Positions 26,355 to 35,743 of a stretch of 64,000 bases of DNA are shown piece after piece. The position numbers were made by a program, and so were the translations under genes. Source of the DNA: Salinarimonas chemoclinalis (lineage in GTDB: Bacteria; Pseudomonadota; Alphaproteobacteria; Rhizobiales; Beijerinckiaceae); the NCBI RefSeq assembly GCF_041514305.1, contig NZ_JBGMWH010000001.1, positions 558,001 through 622,000 on the forward strand, written 5' to 3'. Each line of letters begins with the position of its first letter. Position 1 is the first letter of the stretch. The notes beneath the pieces were generated by a model. It saw only the letters and a list, made by a program, of their open reading frames with translations, did not search any database and was not told the origin of the DNA.

Positions 26355-28595
26355 TCAATCCGCCCCGCGCACGGGCACCGTCGCGGGGCCGTCGGCGCGG
26401 GGGCGCAGGAGCTTCTGGACGGCGAAGATCGCCGCCGCCAGCCCGACCCCGATCGCGTCCGTGGCGAGCCCGCCCTCGATCATGAACAGAGCCGCGACCG
26501 CGAGCAGCACCCGCATGTACCAGGGCGGGCGCGCGCCCAGGAACCAGCCCTGCACCGCCGCCGAGAGCAGGAAGACGCCCACGAGCGCGGTGGCGAGCGC
26601 GCGAAGGATCTCGATCGTGCCGCCGTCCATCAGGAGCGCGCTGTTGTAGAAGAACATGAACGGCACGATGAAGGCGGCGATGCCGATCTTGAAGGAGGCG
26701 ACCGAGGTCTCCATCGCGTTCGCGCCGGAGATGCCCGCCGCCGCGTAGGAGGCGAGCGCCACCGGCGGCGTGATCGCCGAGACCACGGCGAAGTAGAACA
26801 CGAAGAAGTGGGCGGTCAGGAGCGGTACGCCCAGCTGGACGAGGCCCGGCGCGACGACCGAGGCCGCGACCGCGTAGGCGGCGGTCGTCGGCATGCCCAT
26901 GCCGAGCAGGATCGCGATGAACATCGCGAAGACCATGGCGAGCAGCTGGGAGGTGGCGGCGAGCCCGAGGAGCAGCGAGGAGAAGCGCGCGCCCACGCCC
27001 GTGAGGGAGATCACGCCGACGATGATGCCGGCGCAGGCGCACACCACGATGATCTGGATCGACATGATGCCGGCGAGCTCGAGCGCCTTGACGATCGAGC
27101 GGATGCCCATCCGGTAGGGCGTGAGCCAGCTCACCATCGCCGCCGCGGCGGTCGCGAGCGTGCCGGCCCGGATGACCGAGTAGCCCATGAACAGGGCCGC
27201 GATCAGGATGACGATCGGGATGAACAGGAACACCCGCCTGAGCATGACGGCGAGCTGCGGCAACTCGTCGTCGCGCATGCCGCGCATGCCGAGCTTCGCC
27301 GCCTCGAAGTCCACCATGAAGTAGATCGAGGCGAAGTAGAGCACCGCGGGAATGATCGCGGCGAAGGCGATCTCCGTGTAGGGGATGCCCGTCACCTCCG
27401 CCATGATGAAAGCGCCGGCGCCCATGATCGGCGGCATGATCTGCCCGCCGGTGGAGGCGGCGGCTTCGATCGCGCCGGCGGTCTTCTTGTGGTAGCCGAC
27501 CTTCTTCATCAGGGGGATCGTCAGCGAGCCCGTGGCGACGACGTTGCCGGCCGACGTGCCGTTGATCATGCCCATCAGGCCCGACGCGAACACCGCGACC
27601 TTGGCCGGCCCGCCGCGGGAGCGCCCCGCGAGCGCGAAGGCGAAGTTGACGAAGTAGTCGCCCACCCTCGAGGCCTGCAGGAAGGCCGCGAAGATGATGA
27701 ACAGGATGATGTAGGTCGAGGACACCGCCGTCGTCGGCCCGAGGATGCCGACGTCGGTGTAGATCTGGCTGAAGAAGCGCTGCCACGTCACCCGCGGCGC
27801 TTCCAGGAAGCCGGGCATCCAGGGCGCGACGAAGACGTAGGCGAGGAAGACGAAGGCGATCACGACGAGCGCCATGCCCGCGACGCGCCGCGTCAGCTCG
27901 AGGATGAGCAGCGTGCCCGCCACGGCGGCGAGCGACATCCCGATCGGCGCGAAGGGCGTGCCGGTCGAGTTGCGCATCAGGGTGCCGTAGATCGTGATCA
28001 GGTAGGCCGCGACCGCGAAGCCGCACACGGCGAGCACGAGGTCGGGGGCGGCCGTGCGCGACCGGTCGCGACGGTGGATCCAGGAGAGCACGATCGCGCC
28101 GACGGTGGCGAACAGGAGCGGCGCACCGAAGAGCCAGGTCTCGCGGAACCGGATCGTGGCGTCGATTCCGTTCCACATCACGCCGCCGGAGATCAGCGTG
28201 GCGAACCAGAGGGCCACGCCCAGCGCGAACAGGGCGGGGATCATCAGGACCCAGCCGACCGCTTCGAGGCCGCGCGTCTCGCGGCGGTCGCCGCCGGCGA
28301 AGGCGGCGCCGGCGAACATCACGAAGCCGAGCCCGAGCGCGCCTGCCACGTGGACGATGCGGAAGTTCCACGTCTCCATCGGCAGCCGCGGCAGGAAGGG
28401 GATGGAAATCCCGGTCCAGCGCACGATCGACAGGCCGTTGAGCGCCGCGATGTGGAAGCCCGCGTAGATCGCCGCGAGCGCGGCGACGACGAGGTAGAGC
28501 CGTGGCCCGAACAGGCGGAGGTTGCTCTCGATCGGCTCCTCGTCGACGCCCTCGGCCAGGATGAGGGTGTCGTCGGCCTTCTTCTCGTCCACCAT
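26355..28595 (-). CDS. TRAP transporter fused permease (small + large subunit, TAXI type)
   Basis: Polytopic membrane protein of 746 residues combining the 4-helix and 12-helix TRAP subunits, as in the 4TM/12TM fusion family that pairs with TAXI binding proteins. The DctM-like region contains GLMGMINGTSAGNVVATGS and MPPIMGAGAFIMAEVTG, characteristic of this family. It imports an organic anion or amino acid driven by an ion gradient. It is the second gene of an operon with the TAXI receptor, 130 nt downstream. The substrate is unknown. Confidence 0.93.
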   Translation of the reverse strand: MVDEKKADDTLILAEGVDEEPIESNLRLFGPRLYLVVAALAAIYAGFHIAALNGLSIVRWTGISIPFLPRLPMETWNFRIVHVAGALGLGFVMFAGAAFAGGDRRETRGLEAVGWVLMIPALFALGVALWFATLISGGVMWNGIDATIRFRETWLFGAPLLFATVGAIVLSWIHRRDRSRTAAPDLVLAVCGFAVAAYLITIYGTLMRNSTGTPFAPIGMSLAAVAGTLLILELTRRVAGMALVVIAFVFLAYVFVAPWMPGFLEAPRVTWQRFFSQIYTDVGILGPTTAVSSTYIILFIIFAAFLQASRVGDYFVNFAFALAGRSRGGPAKVAVFASGLMGMINGTSAGNVVATGSLTIPLMKKVGYHKKTAGAIEAAASTGGQIMPPIMGAGAFIMAEVTGIPYTEIAFAAIIPAVLYFASIYFMVDFEAAKLGMRGMRDDELPQLAVMLRRVFLFIPIVILIAALFMGYSVIRAGTLATAAAAMVSWLTPYRMGIRSIVKALELAGIMSIQIIVVCACAGIIVGVISLTGVGARFSSLLLGLAATSQLLAMVFAMFIAILLGMGMPTTAAYAVAASVVAPGLVQLGVPLLTAHFFVFYFAVVSAITPPVALASYAAAGISGANAMETSVASFKIGIAAFIVPFMFFYNSALLMDGGTIEILRALATALVGVFLLSAAVQGWFLGARPPWYMRVLLAVAALFMIEGGLATDAIGVGLAAAIFAVQKLLRPRADGPATVPVRGAD

Positions 28596-28725
28596 GGCGC
28601 GTCCCCGATCCGGCGCCGGGCCCGGGGCCTCACGCGCGCGTTCGCCTCGTTCGTGGTGCTCGCTCTTCAGGAGCCGCCCGCGCGCGGGGCGCGCGGGCGG
28701 CGGTGTCCGGTCCCCGTGCGGACGA

Positions 28726-29706
28726 TCAGCCGCCGTGGATCATGTCGTCGGGGATCGAGGCGCCGTTCTCGTTGAACCAGCGCGCCGCGCCCGGATGCCA
28801 CGGCAGGACGTTGTTCTTGTCCCAGTTCTCGACCGTGGTGGTCTCGGCCGAGCGGTGGATGTTCACCATGCGGGCGTTGTCCGACATCACGACCTCGGTC
28901 GCCGCGTAGACGAAGTCCTCCGGCAGGTCGCAATTGGCGATCGCGAAGTTCCACATCGACACCGCGCGGGCGGGCTCCTGGAGCGTGGTGTAGGTGTCGG
29001 CCGGGATGTCGAACGCGGCGACCGGGAACGCGTCGACGATCGTCTGCTGCTCCTCCTCGGTGAAGCCGACGATGTTGACGCTGGTCTGCACCTCGAGCTG
29101 GCTCACCGCCGGGATCGGGATACCGGCCGCGAAGGCGATGACGTCGAGGAGCCCGTCCTGGAGCTGGCCGCCGAGGTCGTCCCAGCCGCCGTTGCGGCGC
29201 TCGAAGTTCACGCCGAGCGCCTCGAGCATCGCCGGGAAGTAGGTGTCGGAGGACGAGCCCGCGGGGCCGAAGCCGATGCGCGCGCCGTCCGGGATGTCCG
29301 AGATCGCCTCGATGCCCGAGGAGGAGAGCGCCGTGATCGAGAACGGAGTTTCGTACATCGGGAACATGGCGCAGGCGTTGTCCATCGCCAGCCCGGGCGC
29401 GATCGGATTCGTGCCCTCGAGCGACTCGCGGGCCGGGCCGAGCGTGGTGAGGCCGAAGGCGGCCTCGCCGGTGTGGACGAGGGCCATGTTCTGCATCGGG
29501 CCGCCGGTGACCTCGGCCGCGCCGGACACGCCGAGCTCCTCCGAGATCAGGTTGGCGACGCCCGAGCCGTAGACGAAGAAGGTGCCGCCCTGGGAGGCGG
29601 TGCCCATGGTGAAGCTGGACGGCCAGCCCGAGCGGTCCTGCGCCGCGGCGGCGCCGGCCGTCAGCGCGAGCGCGGCGACGGTGCAGACGAGATGAGACGG
29701 CTTCAT
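28726..29706 (-). CDS. TAXI family TRAP transporter solute-binding protein
   Basis: Periplasmic receptor of 326 residues: signal peptide 1-22, then the TAXI signature FTMGTASQGGTFFVYGSG and a two-lobed binding fold with QDGLLDVIAFAAGIPIPA in the second lobe. It feeds the fused permease next to it. An AAGGAGAGG Shine-Dalgarno sequence sets the ATG at 29706. It lies 370 nt downstream of the CGNR regulator on the same strand, so it may share that regulator's control. Confidence 0.93.
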   Translation of the reverse strand: MKPSHLVCTVAALALTAGAAAAQDRSGWPSSFTMGTASQGGTFFVYGSGVANLISEELGVSGAAEVTGGPMQNMALVHTGEAAFGLTTLGPARESLEGTNPIAPGLAMDNACAMFPMYETPFSITALSSSGIEAISDIPDGARIGFGPAGSSSDTYFPAMLEALGVNFERRNGGWDDLGGQLQDGLLDVIAFAAGIPIPAVSQLEVQTSVNIVGFTEEEQQTIVDAFPVAAFDIPADTYTTLQEPARAVSMWNFAIANCDLPEDFVYAATEVVMSDNARMVNIHRSAETTTVENWDKNNVLPWHPGAARWFNENGASIPDDMIHGG

Positions 29707-30076
29707 TGCGTTCCTCTCCTTGTCGTTTCGGTCCCGGTTGCGGAAGTCCCGGTCCCGCGGGTCTTCGATCGTGGCTCGGCCGTGCGCGGAGGAACGGACG
29801 CACGCGCACACCCCGCGGGACGAGACGTCCCACGGGCGTGACGGCGAACCGGACCTGGGCACCTCGTCAAGCGCGGCGTCCCCCCCCTCGCCGGGCGTTC
29901 CCCCACGCCCGTCTGGACGCGCGGTTCACCCGGTCGCATGAGCGCAGGCCGCAGCGGTGCGTGCCGCCGTCGGCCGAGCTGTCGGCACGATAGGAGGGAA
30001 TACGAGGTGGCGGCAAGCCTCATCGGCGCAATTGCGCGTAATCGCTCTCGACGCCTCGCCGCGTCCTCTCGCCGCG
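29707..30076. other. Intergenic region between the CGNR regulator and the TAXI gene
   Basis: This 370-base stretch has no credible gene. It is GC-rich, and its only clear feature is the strong TAXI ribosome-binding site at its left end. I see no obvious terminator, so read-through from the regulator is possible. Confidence 0.4.
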
Positions 30077-30706
30077 TCAGGCGGCCCGCTCGCGCTGCAA
30101 GCGCCGCCGGCCCTTCTCGCGATTGCCGCACACGTCCATGCGGCACCAGCGGCGGGAATTGTTCTTCGACGTGTCGAGGAACAGCCACTCGCAGGTCGAC
30201 GAGCCGCAGGTCTTGACGCGCATCAGCCGATCCGCGGTGAGGAGCGCTTCCGCCGAGGCGACGATCGGCGCGAGCGCGTCGGCGAGCGCGAGCTCGCGCG
30301 TCTCCGGCTCGGCGCGCGCGAGGCCCTGCGGACCCCAGACGAGCCGCGCGGGTGCTGGCCGCGCCGTCGGCCCGCGGGCCGCCAGGAGGGCGAGGTCGGC
30401 CTCCTCCGGCACGGTTCCCACGATCGCCGCGTGGAAGATCCGCTCCAGCGCCCCACGCAGCAGGCGCACGTCCTCCATGAACGCGTCGGAGGCCGCCTGG
30501 TCGGAGGCCGCGATGCGCATCAGGGCGCGAAAGCGGACCTCGTCGAAGGCGTCCCTCTGCCGGAGCCAGCCGAGGGTCGCGAACGCGTCCGTCAGCGAGT
30601 CCTCCCAGCGGCTGCGCCCGCGGCTGCGCCCGGTCGTGCTGTTCACGAAGTCCAGCACGAGGGCCCCGGATTCGAAACGCGGATCAACTTCTGATCGCTC
30701 AGTCAT
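30077..30706 (-). CDS. CGNR zinc-finger (ABATE-domain) transcriptional regulator
   Basis: Protein of 209 residues. The N-terminal ABATE-type region (about 8-150) is thought to sense a small ligand. The C-terminal CGNR zinc finger has Cys167, Cys172, Cys188 and Cys193, with the CGNR tetrad at 193-196 and a basic tail. Such proteins are predicted DNA-binding regulators. It is divergent from the nine-gene sulfation cluster across a 306-nt AT-rich spacer with repeated TTAACC sites, and co-oriented with the TAXI/TRAP genes. It is therefore the likely local regulator of both arms. Confidence 0.88.
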   Translation of the reverse strand: MTERSEVDPRFESGALVLDFVNSTTGRSRGRSRWEDSLTDAFATLGWLRQRDAFDEVRFRALMRIAASDQAASDAFMEDVRLLRGALERIFHAAIVGTVPEEADLALLAARGPTARPAPARLVWGPQGLARAEPETRELALADALAPIVASAEALLTADRLMRVKTCGSSTCEWLFLDTSKNNSRRWCRMDVCGNREKGRRRLQRERAA

Positions 30707-31012
30707 GCGCTGACGCCTCGTTAGGTCGATGATTTCAAAGGCATTTTGCCATCTTAACCGCCTAAATGCAACAGTGAGGATAATTAACCCCTAAAAACTG
30801 ATTGACAGGTTAAAGGACATCGATGAAAGTACGTACACAACCAGCCCATGCAGGGCTTAGTCACGGTTGCGTGTGGTCGCGCCGTCCCCTGCATCGGCCA
30901 GGCCTCGGCGCGAGGCGGGCCCCCCCTCGCGCGCCGACGCCCGCGTGCATCGAATCGCCGTCCGGAGAGGGCGCGGCCGAAAGGCCGCCGGCCCGCAGGG
31001 AGATCGTGTGCC
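30707..31012. promoter_or_regulatory. Divergent promoter/operator region of the sulfation cluster
   Basis: The first part is much more AT-rich than the rest of the window. TTAACCgCCTAAA (30754-30766) and TTAACCCCTAAA (30784-30795) are direct repeats differing by one inserted base. An inverted half-site, GGTTAA, is at 30808-30813. The layout suits binding by the divergent CGNR regulator. The right part (about 30860-31000) is GC-rich leader without a credible gene; a GGGAG stretch precedes the HAD start. Confidence 0.55.
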
Positions 31013-31711
31013 ATGGCGGATGGATTGGTCATCTTCGATTGCGACGGCGTGCTCGTGGACAGCGAGATCGTCAGCGCCCGCGTCCTCGCCGCCATGGCGC
31101 CGGACCTGGGCCTCGCCTTCGAGCCGGCGGAGGCGCTCGCCTTCCTGCGCGGCCGCAAGGTCGCCTCGTGGGTGGCCGAGCTCGAGGCGCGCGCCGGCCG
31201 CGACTTCGCCGAGCACTTCGTTCCCGCCTTCCGTCGCCGCGCGGCGGAAGCGTTCGAGCGTGAGCTCCGGGCGGTGCCCCGGGTCGAGGAGGCGCTCGAC
31301 CGCCTCGCCGGCCCGTTCTGCACCGCGTCGAGCGCGCCGCTCGAGAAGATCCGCCAGACGCTCGGCCTCACCGGGCTCCTGCCGCGCTTCGAGGGGCGCA
31401 TCTACAGCGCCTACGAGGTGGGGCACTGGAAGCCCGATCCGGGCCTGTTCCTGCACGCGGCGGACGACATGGGCTTCTCGCCGCGCGACTGCATCGTGAT
31501 CGAGGACAGCCTCGTCGGCGTCCAGGCCGGCGTCGCCGCCGGCATGACCGTGCTCGCCTACGCCCCCGGCGACACGGCGCCCCTCCTCGCCGACGCGGGC
31601 GCCTCGCCCTTCTCCTGCATGACGCAGCTGCCGGATCTCCTCGCCGCCTGGCGGGACGGCACCGTCCTGCCGGTCCCGCCCGCCGCACGTCCCCTCGCGG
31701 TCGCCGTCTGA
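31013..31711 (+). CDS. HAD-superfamily phosphatase (HAD-IA, beta-PGM-like)
   Basis: Cytosolic hydrolase of 232 residues. Motif I is DCDGVLVD (9-16, nucleophile Asp9 and acid/base Asp11), motif II is TASSAP, motif III is the Lys in HWKPDP, and motif IV is IEDS. The cap domain lies between motifs I and II. It probably dephosphorylates a small phosphorylated metabolite. It is first in the cluster, 25 nt before the transaldolase-like gene, so a phosphosugar made or used by that enzyme is a natural substrate guess. Confidence 0.88.
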   Translation: MADGLVIFDCDGVLVDSEIVSARVLAAMAPDLGLAFEPAEALAFLRGRKVASWVAELEARAGRDFAEHFVPAFRRRAAEAFERELRAVPRVEEALDRLAGPFCTASSAPLEKIRQTLGLTGLLPRFEGRIYSAYEVGHWKPDPGLFLHAADDMGFSPRDCIVIEDSLVGVQAGVAAGMTVLAYAPGDTAPLLADAGASPFSCMTQLPDLLAAWRDGTVLPVPPAARPLAVAV

Positions 31712-31736
31712 AACGCCCGAAACCGGAGTGCCCTCA

Positions 31737-32978
31737 ATGCCCGCGCCGTCCGTTCTCGAGAAGCTGCAAGCCGCCGCCCCGGATGCCGAGATCTGGTGGG
31801 ATTCCTCCCCGCTCGTGTTCCCCGCCTTCAAGGAGCGGGTCCTCGCCGAGGCGCCCGACGGCGCCGGTCGTGCCCGCTGGGGCGCTCAGCTCGGGCGTTT
31901 CCTCGACACGGCGCAGCCGGCGGGCTCGCTCGTGCGCGGCGTGACGACGAACCCCTCGCTCGTCGCCAAGAGCATCATCGACGCGCCGCAGACCTGGGCG
32001 CCGGAGGTGCGCGAGGCGCACCTGCGCCAGGCGCGGCCGGACGTGCACCAGACCTACTGGATCATCTACCAGGAGGCGCTGCGCCGCGCCGCGCAGGTGA
32101 TGCTGCCGCTCTGGCGCGCCTCGAACGGGCGCTACGGCTGGGTCTCCGGCCAGCTCGACCCGCGCTGCATCTTCGACGCCGACGCCATGCTGGAGCAGGG
32201 CCTGCAGCTCGCCCGCATCGCGCCCAACCTCATGGTCAAGGTGCCCGGCACCCGCCAGGGCTACGAGACCATCCGCAGGCTCGTCGCTCGCGGCATCTCG
32301 GTGAACAACACGCTCTCCTACTGCGTGCCGCAGTTCGCCGCCTGCATCCGCGCCGTCGAGGCGGGCCGCGCGGAGGCGCGCCGGCAGGGCGTCGACCTGA
32401 CGCGCTGGCGCGCGGTGATCACCCACATGATCGGCCGCTTCGGCTCGCAGGGCGATCTCCTCGACGAGGCGGCTGCGCGCGGCGTCTCGCTGGACGCCCG
32501 CGAGGTGCGCTTCGCCGAGATCGCGATCCTCAAGCGCATCCAGCGCACCATCGTCGAGAAGGGTCATCCCGTGATGATGCTGCTCTCCTCGCTGGAGACC
32601 GACGCTCCCGAGACCGGGGCGCTCTCCATGCACCTCGAGGAGACCGCGGGCGCGGCCATCGCCTACACCTGCAAGCCCGGCTTCATCGCCGACCTGATGC
32701 GCCGCGAGGGGGAGCTCGGGGAGCTCGACCCGCACGCGATCGACCGCGAGGTCCCGGCGGCGATCCTGCGCAAGCTCGAGCGGCTGCCCTCCTTCGCCAA
32801 GGCCTACGACCCCGACGGCATGCCGCCGGAGGACTTCGCCAACTACGGCGCCTTCATCACGACCTACGCGGAGGTGGCGCGCAACGCCCGCCGGCTCGTG
32901 GACTTCGTCGCGCGGCACGCCGCCGACGTGGAGGCGCAGCCCGGCCACGAGCCCGCCTTCGCCACCGCCGCCGAGTGA
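31737..32978 (+). CDS. Transaldolase-like protein
   Basis: Protein of 413 residues with transaldolase landmarks: TTNPSLVAKS (70-79), VSGQLDPR near 136, the Schiff-base lysine in LMVKVPGT (Lys168), and ISVNNTLSY (188-195). The length and the C-terminal half differ from TalA/TalB, and there are no pentose-phosphate genes nearby, so a specialised substrate is likely. GGAG lies 8 nt before the ATG. It would transfer or cleave a three-carbon ketol unit, supplying the carbon skeleton for the cluster's product. Confidence 0.85.
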   Translation: MPAPSVLEKLQAAAPDAEIWWDSSPLVFPAFKERVLAEAPDGAGRARWGAQLGRFLDTAQPAGSLVRGVTTNPSLVAKSIIDAPQTWAPEVREAHLRQARPDVHQTYWIIYQEALRRAAQVMLPLWRASNGRYGWVSGQLDPRCIFDADAMLEQGLQLARIAPNLMVKVPGTRQGYETIRRLVARGISVNNTLSYCVPQFAACIRAVEAGRAEARRQGVDLTRWRAVITHMIGRFGSQGDLLDEAAARGVSLDAREVRFAEIAILKRIQRTIVEKGHPVMMLLSSLETDAPETGALSMHLEETAGAAIAYTCKPGFIADLMRREGELGELDPHAIDREVPAAILRKLERLPSFAKAYDPDGMPPEDFANYGAFITTYAEVARNARRLVDFVARHAADVEAQPGHEPAFATAAE

Positions 32979-33030
32979 GCCGCGCCGACCGCGCAGCCAC
33001 CCTTCGTCCCGCGCTCGACGGAGCCGTCCC

Positions 33031-33783
33031 ATGCATCTCTCGATCGCCCTGTGGGGCCACCCTCGCTCGATGTCCACCGCGCTGGAGCGCTCCTTCATGG
33101 AGCGCGGCGACTTCAAGGTCTTCCACGAGGCCTTCAGCTACGTCTACTTCGTCCACGAGGGCCGCACGACGCTGCCCCACCAGAACCCGGACCCGGACCA
33201 CCCGCGCACCTACGCCGCCGTGCGCGACATGATGGAGCGCGCGCGCCGCGAGGCGCCCGTCTTCCACAAGGACTTCCCCTACCACGCGCTAGAGCACCTG
33301 CTCGGGGATCCGGACTATCTGCTCGGCCAGGTCAACACCTTCCTCATCCGCGACCCGGAGGAGGCGGTGCTCTCCCACGCCAACGTCCACCCCGACGTGA
33401 CCCGCGACACGCTCGGCTACGAGCAGCAGGCGCGGCTGTTCGACTTCGTGCGCGACCTGACCGGCGCGACGCCGCTCGTGATCAACGCCGCCGACCTCGC
33501 CGACGACCCGGAGGGGACGATCGGCCTGTTCTGTGCCCGCACCGGCATCGATCTCGTGCCCGAAGCGCTGCGCTGGGACGCGGGCTCTCGTCCGGAATGG
33601 TCGACCTGGGAGGGCTGGCACACGGACGTGATCGGCTCGAGCGGCATCGGCAAGCCGACGCGCAAGTATCGCTACACGTACGAGGACCTGCCGCATCTGC
33701 GCGACTACGTCGCCTATTGCCGGCCCTTCTACGAGCACCTCGACCAATACCGTGTCAGCCCGATCAAGGAGGCCGCAGAATGA
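33031..33783 (+). CDS. Sulfotransferase-like P-loop protein
   Basis: Protein of 250 residues. WGHPRSMSTALERSF (8-22) corresponds to the 5'-phosphosulfate-binding loop of PAPS-dependent sulfotransferases, and FLIRDPEEAVLSHAN (104-118, Arg107 and Ser115) to the 3'-phosphate-binding motif. A conserved HKDFPYH near 79 may hold the catalytic His. It belongs to the small-molecule sulfotransferase-like group found in bacteria and, fused, in plants. With cysD and cysNC in the same cluster, O-sulfation of a small acceptor is the simplest role. Its stop overlaps the SDR start. Confidence 0.85.
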   Translation: MHLSIALWGHPRSMSTALERSFMERGDFKVFHEAFSYVYFVHEGRTTLPHQNPDPDHPRTYAAVRDMMERARREAPVFHKDFPYHALEHLLGDPDYLLGQVNTFLIRDPEEAVLSHANVHPDVTRDTLGYEQQARLFDFVRDLTGATPLVINAADLADDPEGTIGLFCARTGIDLVPEALRWDAGSRPEWSTWEGWHTDVIGSSGIGKPTRKYRYTYEDLPHLRDYVAYCRPFYEHLDQYRVSPIKEAAE

Positions 33784-34511
33784 GCGTCTCGACCGTCATC
33801 GTCACCGGGGCCGCCGCCGGCGTCGGCCGCGCCCTCGTGGGCCTGCTCCTCGATCGCGGCATGACGGTGATCGCGAGCGACATCGACGAGCCCGGGCTCG
33901 CCAAGCTGCGCGAGGCCCATGCCGGGCGCCCGCTCGCGGTCTCGACCTGCGACGTCGGCGTGCGCGCGGACTGCGACGCCTTCATGGAGCGCACCCTCGC
34001 CGAGTTCCCCGAGGTGGACGGCCTCGTCAACAATGCCGGCCTGTACCTCGGGCGCCCGGTCTGGGAGTACGACGACGAGACGATCGAGCGCGTCATCGCC
34101 GTCAACGTGAAGGGTCCCGTGTGGCTCTCGCGCGCCTTCGCCGGGCATCTCCTGCCGCAGAAGCGCCGCGGCGCGATCGTCAACCTCGCCTCGGTCGCGG
34201 GGGAGGTGGGGTCCTCCGACGCGCTCTACGGCGCGGTGAAGGCCGGGGTCATCGGCCTCACCAAGTCGAACGCGATGAACTTCGCGCCGTGGATCCGCGT
34301 GAACGTCGTCTCGCCGGGGCTGATCGTGAACACGGCGATCGCCGACCGCATCCCCGAGTATCGCTACAAGGAATACAAGCGCCAGGAGATGCTCGACTAC
34401 GACATCCTCCCCGAGGACGTCGCGCGCATCTGCGCCTACGCGCTCTCCGACGACGCGCGCTCGATGACCGGCGCGGTCCTGCGCGCCGACAACGGCTGCT
34501 ACCCGCGCTGA
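33780..34511 (+). CDS. SDR-family NAD(P)-dependent oxidoreductase
   Basis: Classical short-chain dehydrogenase of 243 residues: cofactor loop TGAAAGVG (9-16), NNAG (83-86), catalytic Ser137, Tyr149 and Lys153. Asp33 after the second strand favours NAD(H). It oxidises or reduces a hydroxyl of the pathway intermediate. The ATGA overlap with the sulfotransferase-like gene implies coupled translation and possibly sequential steps. Its unusually Tyr/Lys-rich lid (about 195-215) may shape the substrate pocket. Confidence 0.9.
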   Translation: MSVSTVIVTGAAAGVGRALVGLLLDRGMTVIASDIDEPGLAKLREAHAGRPLAVSTCDVGVRADCDAFMERTLAEFPEVDGLVNNAGLYLGRPVWEYDDETIERVIAVNVKGPVWLSRAFAGHLLPQKRRGAIVNLASVAGEVGSSDALYGAVKAGVIGLTKSNAMNFAPWIRVNVVSPGLIVNTAIADRIPEYRYKEYKRQEMLDYDILPEDVARICAYALSDDARSMTGAVLRADNGCYPR

Positions 34512-34556
34512 CGACGATCCGCTCGCACCCGCCCGCATCACCCGAGGAGGCGAACC

Positions 34557-35705
34557 ATGCGCCGCATCCGTACCGAGGACGACAAGCCCACCATCATGAT
34601 CGTCGGCATGGGGGACCTCTCCTGCAACGTCCTCTCCCTGCTCGCCCGCGATCCGGACACGAACCGCCTCGTCGTCGCCGCCCGCGATGTCGAGACCGCG
34701 CGCCGGCGCGCCAACCTCGTGCGCTTCACGATGCACAATCTCGGCCACGTGCCCGAGATCGAGGCGGTGCGCGTCGACCTCGACGACGTCGACGCGACCG
34801 CGGAGACGCTCGCCGAGGTGCGCCCGGACATCGTCTTCATGGGCGCCTCGCTGCAGTCCTGGCGGGTGATCACGGCGCTGCCGAAGGCCGTGTTCGAGGC
34901 CCTCGACGAGGCGCAGTTCGGGCCCTGGCTGCCGATGCATCTCGTCCTGAACCACAAGCTGATGCGGGCCGTCCGTCGCTCCGGCGTCGACACGCGCGTC
35001 GTCAACGCCGCCTTCCCCGACGCCGTTGGCCCGGTGCTCGCCAAGGTCGGCCTCGCGCCGACGATCGGCATCGGCAACGTCGCCAACATCGTGCCCGCGC
35101 TGAGCTACGGCGTCGCGCACCTCACCGGCAAGGACGTCGCGGACGTCGAGCTGCGCCTCGTCGCGCAGCACTACTTCAGCCACTACGTGCCGCGCTTCGG
35201 CGAGGCGGGCCGCGGCGCCTACCACCTCACCGCGCGCGTGGGCGGCCAGAAGCTGAACGGCGAGCTCGACCACGCCGCGGTCTTCGCCCAGCTCGACGGG
35301 CGCCTGAAGCGGCTCGGCGGCGTCGCCGGGCAGCTGCTCACGGCGTCCTCGGCCGTGCGCGTCGTCGAGGCGATGGCCACCGACAGCGGCATCCTCGCCC
35401 ACGCCCCGGGCCCCGCCGGCCTGCCCGGCGGCTATCCCGTGCGGGTCTATCGCGACGGCGCGGTGCTCGATCTCGACGAGAGCCTGACCCGCGAGGAGGC
35501 GATCCGCATCAACGAGGATTGCCAGCGCGCCGACGGTATCGAGGCGATCGAGGCCGACGGCACCGTCGTGTTCACCGAGCCCGAGATGGCGATCATGAAG
35601 TCGATGCTCGGCTACGAGTGCCGGCGCATGACGCTCGCCGACGCGCCCGGCTGGGCCGAGGAGCTCGGCTCGAAGTACCGCGCCTTCGCCGCGCAATACG
35701 CCTGA
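34557..35705 (+). CDS. Saccharopine-dehydrogenase-like NAD(P)-binding protein
   Basis: Protein of 382 residues. An N-terminal Rossmann fold (IMIVGMGDLSCNVLSLLA, 13-30) and the pattern of the next 100 residues match the saccharopine dehydrogenase NADP-binding domain. The rest is an unfamiliar catalytic domain. Relatives reduce imines formed between an amine and a carbonyl, as in saccharopine, carboxynorspermidine and opine-type metallophore synthesis. In this cluster it could join an amine to a keto intermediate; that is inference. Confidence 0.78.
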   Translation: MRRIRTEDDKPTIMIVGMGDLSCNVLSLLARDPDTNRLVVAARDVETARRRANLVRFTMHNLGHVPEIEAVRVDLDDVDATAETLAEVRPDIVFMGASLQSWRVITALPKAVFEALDEAQFGPWLPMHLVLNHKLMRAVRRSGVDTRVVNAAFPDAVGPVLAKVGLAPTIGIGNVANIVPALSYGVAHLTGKDVADVELRLVAQHYFSHYVPRFGEAGRGAYHLTARVGGQKLNGELDHAAVFAQLDGRLKRLGGVAGQLLTASSAVRVVEAMATDSGILAHAPGPAGLPGGYPVRVYRDGAVLDLDESLTREEAIRINEDCQRADGIEAIEADGTVVFTEPEMAIMKSMLGYECRRMTLADAPGWAEELGSKYRAFAAQYA

Positions 35706-35743
35706 GCCCCAGCCCCCTCACCGCAGCCGACAGGAGAGCCGTC

